Origin: Caecitellus pseudoparvulus
Taxonomy: Eukaryota; Bigyra: Bicosoecida
Assembly: GCA_965644315.1 (NCBI GenBank)
Contig: CBFFRQ010000032.1
Span: 372,001-436,000 of the forward strand
Length of the DNA: 64,000 bases
Direction: 5' to 3'
Shown: in pieces, positions 51,364 to 60,056 of the stretch
Layout of the letters: each line of letters begins with the position of its first letter
Position numbering within the stretch: position 1 is the first letter of the stretch
Made by a program: the position numbers and the translations under genes
Notes under the pieces: model-generated
What the model saw: the letters and a program-made list of their open reading frames with translations, nothing else
Database searches by the model: none
Told to the model about the DNA's origin: nothing

Positions 51364-51373
51364 GACGTCATGC
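51360..51373. promoter_or_regulatory. 14-bp palindrome with CRE core TGACGTCA
   Basis: GCATGACGTCATGC is a perfect palindrome and contains TGACGTCA, the full CRE/bZIP site. It covers the start codon of the minus-strand membrane-protein gene and lies about 190 bp upstream of the divergent acidic-protein gene. Binding is inferred from the consensus only. Confidence 0.4.
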
Positions 51374-51564
51374 GTGCAAGGCAGGGCACAGGGCGGAGCT
51401 GCACCGGCACAAAATAGACATGGGGTACAAGCGTGATATTGCATACAGGTTTGTTGTTGGGCGCATTGTAGATTTGTCCGGGTGCCGGAGACTGCCGCTG
51501 AGTTGCTGGGGTTCTGAGCAGGCAGCGTGGATATTCGACAGGCATTCTTTCAGCGCAGCGCAGC

Positions 51565-53268
51565 ATGGCGGACGACGACGTGGCAGCATCCAGCGTGCCA
51601 GAGTGGCATGCTTCTGCTGAGAGTGTCGCCCGCGGCAAGCAGCTTGTGCAGGACTGGTTGGTGGCTGAGGATAGCAGCAGTGACGAGGAGGGTGGCGTCG
51701 CTGGCGACCAGCTGCGGCGCACCTTCCATCGCTACGCCGACGACGAGGACAACACTGGGGAAGAGGGGGGTGGCGTTGGCGTGGAGGTGTACGATGCACC
51801 ACTGGACGACGAGTACGAGGCGGCAGGCGTGGACTCCGGGGACTCTGACGGCTGGAGCGACGTGGAGGAGGAGGAGTGGGAGGCAGCCGAATCGGCGCAG
51901 TGGGCCACGTGGCTGTCTCTGGCCGCTCCAGAAGTGCAGGAAGCTGTGGAGACTGCACACTCCGAGTGGAGTGGTGAAGACACCCCCAGCCAGCAGGGGG
52001 AGGGGGGGGGCGGCGAGGAGGGCACGAGGACGCCGAGCGCCGGCCACGTCGCCAGCGACATCGAAGCTGTCCCTGGCGACACGGCCGAGCTGCCCGACCC
52101 GGCAGTGAAGAAGTCCAGCAAGCGCAAGGCCATCATCCACGTGCGCAGACGCAAGGCTGGCGCCGCTGCAACCTTCGCTGAGCGGCTCTTGGAGCGCCAC
52201 ACTGCCTTGCGGTGCCTGGTGCTGCAGGGAGACGGCGCCGCTGCCACGGACGCCGTCCGCGCTGCCCTGGCCTTCTTGCGCAAGCACTGCGAGGAGGGCT
52301 GGGCAGTGAGCGGCGTGCGGGCATCTCGGCACCGTGCAGCGGGGCAGGCGTCGACCCAGCGACGCCAGGCACGTCGCAAGTCCGGTCGCAAGTCCGGTCG
52401 CAAGATGAAGGCGCAGGTGCGCCTCTACCGACACCGCAGTCCCCAGCCCCTGCCACGCCTCACAGAGGACGTGCACTGTGCTGCACTGCTGGGCAGTCGC
52501 CTGGAGACGGCGGTGCGCGACGCCCTCGGCGTGGACACGCGGCAGCTGTCCCTGCACGTCGCACCAGCCGACGCAGTGGGCCACGTGCCAGGCGGCGAGC
52601 CCCCCTCTTCCGCCGCCCCCACCTCTGCTTCTGCCTACCCCAACGTCCACACTCTGCACGTGCGGTCACGCCGGCCCAAGGAGGGTGACTCTGAGTTCGC
52701 AGACTACATGTCTCGGTGTGTGCAGGGCATTTGGCGGGTGGCGGGGCGGGTGCAGGCTGCCGTGTCCCTGGCAGTGCACCCAGCGCACTTGACGAGTGGA
52801 GACCCCCCTGTGGGCGCCATCCTCATCACAGGGCACTCGGACTCCATCGCCACGGCACTAGGTATCGCCACTCGCTGCACAGCGGCCAGCTCAGGCGGGC
52901 ACGCCAGCGGCACTTCGCCAGGTGGTGTGGCAGCACACCGCACCCTGCCCCCTCTGAAATTGGCAGACATCGCCCTAGGAATGGCCAAGCCGTACCGTGT
53001 TGTGCCTGCCGACGGCGCAGCGGCGGTGGGTGGCCGCAGCCGTGATTCCGCTGCCGCGGCCGTTTCTGCAGCGGCAGCCTCAGGCGCTCTCGGCACATTG
53101 GACGGCACAGCGCGCATCGCCCCCGCTGCGCTCCTGGTGAAACGCAGTCCTGACAGCATGTCTGCGACCCAGGCTGCAGCCCTTGCCAGTGCCGATGCTG
53201 GCACGCCGTCAGAGGCGGCTTGTGTGCCTGCTGTGACAGTGACTCTGTTCATCGGCGCAGCGCACTGA
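51565..53268 (+). CDS. Acidic N-terminus / basic centre protein, function unknown
   Basis: 567 aa, single exon. Residues 1-115 are very acidic (SSSDEEGG, DDEDNTGEEG, WSDVEEEEWEAAE). A linker leads to a helical part with lysine/arginine clusters (SSKRKAIIHVRRRK, RRQARRKSGRKSGRKMK), then a region that looks folded: LTEDVHCAALLGSRLETAVR, VHTLHVRSRRP, ADYMSRCVQGIWRVAGRV and GAILITGHSDSIATALGIAT. The mix of acidic and basic tracts is typical of nucleolar or chromatin proteins. The stretch near LITGHSDS recalls nucleotide- or RNA-binding folds but no motif is decisive. Start chosen as the first ATG, preceded by 201 bp of divergent promoter. Confidence 0.75.
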   Translation: MADDDVAASSVPEWHASAESVARGKQLVQDWLVAEDSSSDEEGGVAGDQLRRTFHRYADDEDNTGEEGGGVGVEVYDAPLDDEYEAAGVDSGDSDGWSDVEEEEWEAAESAQWATWLSLAAPEVQEAVETAHSEWSGEDTPSQQGEGGGGEEGTRTPSAGHVASDIEAVPGDTAELPDPAVKKSSKRKAIIHVRRRKAGAAATFAERLLERHTALRCLVLQGDGAAATDAVRAALAFLRKHCEEGWAVSGVRASRHRAAGQASTQRRQARRKSGRKSGRKMKAQVRLYRHRSPQPLPRLTEDVHCAALLGSRLETAVRDALGVDTRQLSLHVAPADAVGHVPGGEPPSSAAPTSASAYPNVHTLHVRSRRPKEGDSEFADYMSRCVQGIWRVAGRVQAAVSLAVHPAHLTSGDPPVGAILITGHSDSIATALGIATRCTAASSGGHASGTSPGGVAAHRTLPPLKLADIALGMAKPYRVVPADGAAAVGGRSRDSAAAAVSAAAASGALGTLDGTARIAPAALLVKRSPDSMSATQAAALASADAGTPSEAACVPAVTVTLFIGAAH

Positions 53269-53312
53269 GGCACAGCGCTCACCCGGCACCAGTGCACTCC
53301 CACGACGCCGGC

Positions 53313-53320
53313 ACAATGCA
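53313..53320 (+). terminator. Candidate 3'-end signal ACAATGCA after acidic-protein gene
   Basis: Variant octamer 45 bp after the stop at 53266-53268 and before the amine-oxidase gene. It contains an ATG that is in frame with the next gene but was not chosen as its start. Confidence 0.3.
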
Positions 53321-53399
53321 CCCCCCCCCTCCTGCCTCGTATTTCTTAACATGGGCCGTCCTCCCCTTGGCTCTGCCCCTGTGCACCAGGCCCGGCGCC

Positions 53400-55265
53400 A
53401 TGGCCTGCGAAGGAGATGCGCCGCCGGCCGGCACGGCTGAGGTCTTGGTGCTGGGCTGTGGCGTGGCAGGGCTCAGCGCGGCCCTCGCTGCGTTGGAAGC
53501 GGGGGTCCGCAGCATCACTATCTTGGAGGCTCGGGACCGAGTTGGAGGCAGGGTGGCTGCGTGGCAGCCAAGCAGCACACCCGAGACCAGCGCCAGCGTG
53601 CTACCTTGCCACGGCTTCGACATTGGCGCAGCCTGGATCCGTACGTGCCAAGGAGGCTTCAGAGGCCATGCCTCTACAAGTGTGATACGCACCCCATCCT
53701 CGCTGCCCTCACCCGTTGCCTCCTTCAGATGGAACCGAGGGCAACCCGCTGCTGGAGTGGCTTCAATTTCCGCAGCAATCCGCCGCGCCCCCCTCTGCCA
53801 AAGCAGGGCAAGGTGCTTGCATGGAGCAGGGGCTGTATGAAGTGGCGCGTGCCAATCCATGGATGCACCCCGATAGCGAGGCCCTGCTGCTCAGCGCGGA
53901 ATCAGGCGGTGGCGTCGCGAAGCCCATCACAGCACAAGATGCCGAGGCGGCCGTTGCCGCGTGGCGGGGCACTGTCCTGCAGCAGGCGAGGGAAGCAGGT
54001 CTGAAGTGCTGCATGGAGGACGACGTCAGCACAACGGCTGCCGCTGTGCGGGACATGTGCGCTGACGCCGCTGCAGCGTCGCCGGGCCAGGTGGCAGCTC
54101 TAGCGTGGCTGCCTCACATGGTGGAGCTGTGGATGGGCGCTTCGCTGGGGCAGCTGCAGATGGCAGAGATGGCGACGACAGAGCTGTGGGGGGACTTCCC
54201 CGGTCCGCACTGCCTGGTGGGTGCCGGCGCCCCCACCGCGCCACCACCCCAGTCAGCCTGGGCTGCGTGGCTGCAGGCTCAGGCGCCTGCCTATGGCACC
54301 CGCCGCATCGTGCGCAACATGCTGCGGGCCATCGCACACGTGGCTACAGTGGAGGTGGTGTTGCAAGGTGACCCGTGCTGTGTCAGCAAGCCGCCAGGCG
54401 TTTCTGAGCCCGCCACGCTGCGCATCGAACTGGGTCAAACCGTCACAGCCGTGCAGTGGGACAGTGTGTGCCAGTGCACGACGTCAGCAGGTCGTGTGTG
54501 GAGCGCTCCTCACCTGCTCTGTTCGCTGCCTGTGGGCGTGCTGCAGAGCGCCCAGGTGCAGTGGAGCCCTGCGTTGCCGCAGTGGAAAACTGACGCCCTG
54601 CACAGGATCGGCGTCGGGCAGTACTGCAAGGCTGTGCTCACGTTTCCAGAGGCGACAACAGAGGCCTGGAAGACTCTGCCCCCCTTTTGGGGCCTGCACG
54701 AGCTGGACGGCACGTGTGCCAAGCCACAGCAACTGCCGCCAGTGGTGTACGTGGAGAATTACGCCGCCATGAAAGCGCAGCCTGCCCTCGTGGCAGTTTG
54801 GGGTGCGTGTTGCGCGTCTTACCATGGTGTCCGTTTCCCAACACGTGCAAGTACACCTCCCTTGTCTTCTTCGCAGTGGGGCAAGACGCAGCCTGCCTCG
54901 AGGACGCCCTGGCAGGCGGCAGCGTGAGTCCAGAGCAAGTGGTGGCGCACGCTGCTGCTGCTGCGTCCGCAGTGCTGTCAAGCCACGGACACCTGGCAGA
55001 AGGCAGCACCCTCACGCCCACCGCCAGCACCGTGACAGGCTGGCGCCACGACCTGTATGCACAAGGCGCGTACAGCTTCATCCCAGTCGGCGGCCTGGAG
55101 GATGACAATGACTTGCTGGGCGCGCCGGTGGCCAGTGAGGAAGGCGCCACCATTTGGTGGGCTGGAGAAGCTTGTCACGGCGAGTACATGGGCAGCCTAC
55201 ACGCGGCCTTGCTGACGGGGCAGGAGGCGGGAGCCAGCATCGGTTCTGCGCTGGCCAGCAGCTGA
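53400..55265 (+). CDS. LSD1/polyamine-oxidase-like flavin amine oxidase
   Basis: FAD-dependent oxidation of an amine (polyamine or methyl-lysine). Exons 53400-53640, 53729-54802 and 54877-55265 give 567 aa; introns are 88 nt (donor GTACGT) and 74 nt (donor GTGCGT). Features: Rossmann motif LGCGVAGLSAAL with acceptor ILEARDRVGGR, the spliced GAAWI|HGTEGNPLLEW motif, PHLLCSLPVGVLQS, and the C-terminal FAD motif GEACHGEYMGSLHAALLTGQ. No SWIRM domain or tower is seen, so a polyamine oxidase or SWIRM-less LSD-like enzyme is equally possible. The segment between PGPHCLV and YGTRRIV is longer than in relatives and may hide a 60-66-nt in-frame intron near 54216-54281. A longer N-terminus with a hydrophobic stretch (from 53317) would resemble a signal peptide but overlaps the previous gene's 3' signal. 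Confidence 0.88.
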
Positions 55266-55299
55266 GCTGCGCCAGTAAAACTCAGACTCCAGACACAAC

Positions 55300-57030
55300 A
55301 TGGCCGCCACTCGCCGTGCACTTGCAGCTGCAGCCCGTCTGTGCATGCCCCGAGCACCTCGTGTGTCCAGCCTCTTTACCCCCTTTACCATGGCTGCCGC
55401 AACGCCGCCTGCTGCCCCCGTGCCGGAGCCAGCCGTGCTGGGTGTGCCTGCGGAATTCAGCACTGGCAGCACGCTGGCATTCGAAAGCGCCTCCGGCAAG
55501 CTGGATGCAGACACAGTGGTGATTGTTGGCGAGGCAGTGCATGTGCAGGAGGCGGCCAAGGGCACCTCTGACGTGGCCACGTTCTTGAACAGCAGCCCTG
55601 CAATTAAGGTTGGCCTCGTGGACGCAGCCACTTCCCCCAGCGACGCAGCCAGCGCCGCCAGCACACTGGTGCCAGCTGGATCGGGCGTGCAGAAGGTCGT
55701 CGTCATCTCCCTGCCCAAGGTCGCTGGGCGGCACAACTGTGCAGCCCGCCCCCACGCCATCCGCAAGGCACTCGTGTCAGCGGGCTTGAGTGGTACGTGC
55801 TGAGCACGGCCCACCACGCCAGAGCCACGCACGCCCCACCCCCACGCTGTCCCGGCCTCCACAGGCTCCGTGCAAGTTGTGCACGTCATCCCCGACCCCT
55901 CCCGGGCCCTGCCAGCGGCCCTGGCCGTGTCCCGCGCTGTGCCTGCGTATTCCCACAAGAGCGCCAAGCCTGCCGCAGCACACGTGCGTGTGTCCTTCCT
56001 GACCCTGGACGGCTCCGAGGTGACGGGCACTGCGCGCATGGCGACTCTCAGCTCAAGCGTGCGCATGGCAGGGTCCCTGGTGGACATGCCCACCTCTGAG
56101 CTGCACACGGACTACTACGTCGAGGTGGCTCGCGCCGTGGCTGCGGAAACTGGAGCCAGCATCGAAGTCATTGCCGGCGAGCAGCTGCGCGAGCGCGGCT
56201 ACGGCGGCCTGTGGGGCGTCGGGCAGGCGTCTGTGCACCTCCCTGCACTGGCCATCCTCACCTTCATCCCGCCCGGCACTGACACAGCCGCGCCCTCTGT
56301 GTGCATGGTGGGCAAGGGCATCGTGTACGACACCGGCGGCCTGAGCATCAAGACCAAGACCGGCATGCCTGGCATGAAGAAGGACATGGGTGGCAGCGCC
56401 GGCATCCTGGGCGCCTTCCGCTCCTTGGCCCTGGCCGGCGGCGTGCCAGGGCGCCCCCTGCACGCCCTCCTGTGCCTGGCGGAGAACAGCGTGAGCAAGG
56501 AAGCGCAGCGTCCCGATGACGTCATCACGCTGTACTCGGGCAAGACGGTGGAGCTGAACAACACCGACGCGGAGGGGCGCCTGGTGCTGGGGGACGGCGT
56601 GGCGCACTGCGTGGCGCACCTGAACCCCGCCGTCGTCCTGGACATGGCCACCCTGACTGGGGCGCAGGGCATCGCCACTGGGCGCAACCACGGCGCCCTG
56701 TACTGCAACTGCGACGAGCTGGAGGCGGCGGCCGTGGCTGCAGGCAAGACCAGCGGGGACCTGGTGCATCCCCTGCCCTACGCGCCTGAGTTCTACCGCG
56801 CCGAGTTCCGCAGCACCGTCGCAGACATGAAGAACAGCGTCGCAGACCGCGCCAACGCGCAGTCCTCCTGCGCCGGGCAGTTCGTGGGGAACCACCTGGG
56901 GGACTTCATCACCACCGGCAAGTGGTGCCACATCGACATGGCCTACCCTGCTTCCTCAGGCGAGCGCGGCACAGGCTTCGGAGTGGCGCTGCTGGAGCAG
57001 CTGGCGCAGACGTTCAAGGTGACCACCTGA
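55300..57030 (+). CDS. NPEPL1: M17 aminopeptidase, NPEPL1-like
   Basis: Dimetal leucine-aminopeptidase-family enzyme. Exons 55300-55792 and 55865-57030 give 552 aa; the 72-nt intron has donor GTACGT and phase 1. The N-terminal 30 residues (MAATRRALAAAARLCMPRAP) could be a mitochondrial presequence. Catalytic domain motifs: GKGIVYDTGGLSIKTKTGMP with metal-binding Lys and Asp, KKDMGGSAG, CLAENSVS, the signature NTDAEGRLVLGDG with Asp/Glu ligands and catalytic Arg, and DMATLTGAQGIATG. The late motifs DMKNSVADRANAQSSCAG and ERGTGFGVALL match NPEPL1 rather than classical LAP. It starts only 35 bp after the amine-oxidase stop and is tail-to-tail with RPS14. Confidence 0.93.
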
Positions 57031-57038
57031 GCCCACTG

Positions 57039-57046
57039 CCAATGCA
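57039..57046 (+). terminator. Candidate 3'-end signal CCAATGCA after M17 aminopeptidase gene
   Basis: Variant octamer starting 9 bp after the TGA at 57028-57030, in the 78-bp gap to the RPS14 stop. Confidence 0.35.
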
Positions 57047-57074
57047 CGACCAGCGCGGGACATGACACAGCAGA

Positions 57075-57082
57075 TGCATTGC
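57075..57082 (-). terminator. Candidate 3'-end signal GCAATGCA after RPS14
   Basis: Minus-strand octamer lying 27-34 bp past the RPS14 stop at 57109. With the plus-strand copy at 57039 the two convergent genes each have one, in the expected orientation. Confidence 0.4.
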
Positions 57083-57108
57083 TGCCGCACCAAGGGGGGG
57101 TAGACTGC

Positions 57109-57926
57109 TTACAGGCGGCGACCACGGCGGCCGTTGCTGCGGCGAGTGCTGTCTGTGGGGATGGGCGTGACATCTTCGATGCGGCCGATCTTCAGGCCAG
57201 AGCGGGCCAGGGCGCGCAGGGCAGCCTGGCCACCGGGGCCGGGGGCCTTGGTCTTGTTTCCGCCAGTGCCGCGGATCTTGATGTGCAGGGCGGTGATGCC
57301 GATCTGCTTGCAGCGCTCGGAGACGTCCTGGGCGGCCAGCATGGCAGCGTAGGGGGAGGCCTCATCGCGGTCAGCGCGGACCTTCATGCCGCCTGTGACA
57401 CGGCAGATGGTCTCACGGCCACTGATATCAGTCACGTGCACGAAGGTGTCGTTGAAAGAGGCGAAGATGTGCGCCACGGCGAACAGCTCCTCGCCATCAG
57501 CGATCTTGGGGCCCAGGCGGACCACCTCCTCCACCTTCTCAGTCTTGCCGCCCTTCTTGGACTGTGGGGGGGGGGGTGCGGCGAGAGCACGTGTGAAGTC
57601 GGCGCTACGTTCGAGTGCTACACAGCTACAGAAACAGCTGGGCTAGGTCAGGCGCCCCACTGGCCCGAAAATGTGCGGGCGCCAGGTGCGGTGCGGAATT
57701 AGGACTGCACCCAACAGCCACTGCGCCGCTGCCAGGCAGCTGCCCAAGGCAGCGCATCAACCATAGCAGGTGTGCAGCTAGGGACATCACACCACGTGTG
57801 GCGTGTGTGCCACTTGCTGCTGCCCAGTGGGTGTGCCCGACTGATTCCAGGCGCCAGCCTGAAAAGCACCAGCCTCCTGCCTGCGCCGGCCCTGCACACT
57901 GCACCACACGCTCAGTCACTCACCAT
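57109..57926 (-). CDS. RPS14: 40S ribosomal protein S14 (uS11)
   Basis: Small-subunit platform protein. Exon 1 is just the ATG (57926-57924) followed by a perfect donor GTGAGT; exon 2 is 57561-57109. The product is 151 aa (human 151), reading [19 protein letters not shown], then the highly conserved [56 protein letters not shown] and the C-terminal [17 protein letters not shown]. Splicing directly after the start codon is common in ribosomal-protein genes. The 362-nt intron is by far the longest in the window and ends in an unusual run of eleven C residues before ACAG (plus strand G-run 57566-57576). Tail-to-tail with the M17 aminopeptidase gene. Confidence 0.95.
57562..57923 (-). other. Long 5' intron of RPS14
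   Basis: 362 nt, four to five times the usual intron length here. Ribosomal-protein introns often host snoRNAs. I looked for C/D boxes and found only an imperfect C-box-like GTGATGT (minus strand, near 57784), with no paired D box I could defend. No open frame of interest. Confidence 0.7.
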
Positions 57927-58077
57927 GATGGCTATGGAGTTGCAGGACAAAATCCACAACTGAAACCTACTGTCGGGTGCTGTGTCTTGGCTGGAAAGTG
58001 CAGTGGGTGAACTTGCAGGGCAGGCATTTGCAGCTGTGAATTCAATATGCGATGCGCGAATGATTCATTTTTGAGTT

Positions 58078-59235
58078 TCACAGGCGCCCGCCGCTCACGT
58101 GCTCTGCCACTGCCCGCACGACATGCTTGCGAAGCACGCCATAGGCAGCAATCACTTTCCCACGCTGGGAATAGGTCATGCGTGACATGTCCAAGTGCCA
58201 CAATGCTGCAGCCGGGATCATGGCCTTTGCACGGCGCAGGAAGAACAGCGCGGCATCCAACGTTGACCTTGGACCGCACAGTTCGAGGGGCAGGTGCCGC
58301 AGCACCGATGCACCCCTGAACTGCATGCCAGGGAAGTCAAAGTCTGGAGGCGGCTCCAAGCTTCCCTCTAGCACTGCAGTGGGAATGCTCGCCAGGGGCA
58401 GCGCTTGCAGCGGAATGGCCGCGAGCTGCTGCATGGCGACGGGGTCCGGCAGCACGCCAGACTGGGCCAGCGCCTTGTCAACCTCATCCACACTCATGCC
58501 ACTAGAGACCCCGGCGTGCACCAGCTCCGACTTCAGCGCCTGGGCCTCTGCCGCGTCCTGCGTGGCGTTCCTGCCAGACGTAACGCCCTGTGCTGTCGGC
58601 GTCGTGGCGGATGTTGCGGTGCTGCTTGCCTCGACGGCATTCAAGCGCCTGCCAACGTGGTCTGGCGGGGCCTTCTGCAGACAGGCCCGTGTGATTTCCA
58701 GGGCCTCGGCCCGGGCCTGCCTGTTCGTTTCCGAGCGCAGGTAGCGAGGAAGTCGCGCCGCGCCCTGGCGTGGGCGGATGCCACCCCGGATAGCGCCTGC
58801 ATCTGCCTTGGGCTGCTTGGCAAAGACGAAGAAGCTGGAAGTGGTCACAACCTCCTTGTTCGCTATGAGAAACGCAAGCTTGAAGGGGCCTGCGCGAGGC
58901 GGGTGCAGGGGTTTCTGGGAGGTCCATGCCGCAGCTGTGCTGTGTCACTCACGGCCGCAGTGGGCTGAAGAAATAGGGAGGGACCGGGGGGCCACACAGG
59001 CCAGGACGACACCCCTTGCTTCTGGGTCAGGCATGTATCGCACAGAAGGCGCGTCTATGTTGCGGGTTAGCAGCGCCTGCGCCCCTTCAGACGCATCCTC
59101 GTGAAAGGTGTGGGGTACTTGCCCATCAAAGTACAGCAAGTCCGCGTGGATAAGGGAACTCAGCACCTCCTCAACGATCTTCAAGAGGCCTTGGCTCCCT
59201 GGCTGCTGGATGCGCATGCGCAGCTCGTCGTTCAT
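58078..59235 (-). CDS. Two-exon protein of unknown function
   Basis: Exons 59235-58953 and 58889-58078 give 364 aa; the 63-nt intron has donor GTGAGT, acceptor CGCGCAG and phase 1. The join produces SSAHCGR|PFKLAFLIANKEVV, a strand-rich passage continuing TTSSFFVFAKQPKADAG. Upstream is a helical stretch (QGLLKIVEEVLSSLIHADLL), then YFDGQVPHTFHEDASEG. The second half is Ala-rich with LSLELCGPRSTLDAALFF-like helices near the end and a final helix AAYGVLRKHVVRAVAEHV. No family recognised. The frame continues upstream of the ATG at 59235 as VRVVVRIQLAGSVVSQVHAG after an acceptor-like GCTTGCAG near 59301, so a first exon may be missing. Confidence 0.6.
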
Positions 59236-60056
59236 TCCGGCATGTACTTGAGATACGACGCTCCCCGCAAGCTGGATTCGAACGACCACCCTCACAGTCT
59301 GCAAGCAGCGGACGGAGGGCACAGCGTTCACATGAGCGAGGAACGGGGCGCAGCGAGCACTGGAAGGTCTACGAGGCGGTGTCACAGCCGCTGGCTTCGG
59401 TGAGGAGCACACCTGGCTGCCCTGCGGAATGTGAACGGTCCTTGCGGGCGCATGGCAACGCACACTGTCCAGTCTGCCTTCCGCATTGCGACTTGAGCTG
59501 TACACTGTGTGTGGAGGATTCAGAACCACAAACGATTGGGCAGGAAGGGGGTTCATCGCAGGCTGCGCGCCCTGGGCTACGCTGTCTAACGCCTCTTTGG
59601 TTTGAGAACCGGCTTCGCCAAGTCACTCAGCTGTGTTGATGGCCGGCTGGGCAGGGCGGGCTCTGCAGTGCCCGAAGGCAAGCAAGGTCATGCTTAGACA
59701 TCGAAAAGCTACTTGTTCATGCCAATGGCGGATTAAATTTGCTCATCACGTGTGGTGCGCGCCTCTTTTTCTCTCGGCCAGGCCATGATGCTGGCTCGGA
59801 CATGCGCCTCCCCTGCTCAGAAGCTGGCAGGCAACAAAGGTGCGGTGCAGTCACCTAAAGCTTGCTTGCCCCCCCTCCACCTCTTTCGTTTCGCTGTGCT
59901 GTGGACAGTGTACCTGTGCCGTGCCCTGATCGGCACGCTACGGCCCGGACACAGAGCGTGCGAGGTCAGTCAATCCTGCCGCCCTGGCACTTTCCACAAC
60001 CCCTGCAGGCTTGGCGAATCTGGTGTTCAGGTCAGCCACCCACACCAGCGCCTGCC
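59236..60056. other. Divergent intergenic region before ISWI
   Basis: About 821 bp, the longest gap in the window. Part may be a missing first exon of the minus-strand gene (59236-59480) and part ISWI 5' untranslated sequence. Around 59690-59760 it becomes less GC-rich, with a CACGTG E-box-like core near 59747. No RNA gene or repeat recognised. Confidence 0.45.

Noticed and set aside
16467-53778. AATTTCCGCAGCAA shared exactly at 16467-16480 and 53765-53778, with AATTTCCGCAG also at 41096-41106
   Set aside because: One copy is in an intron, one in an exon and one in a promoter gap, so no common role is evident; likely splice-acceptor-like composition and chance.
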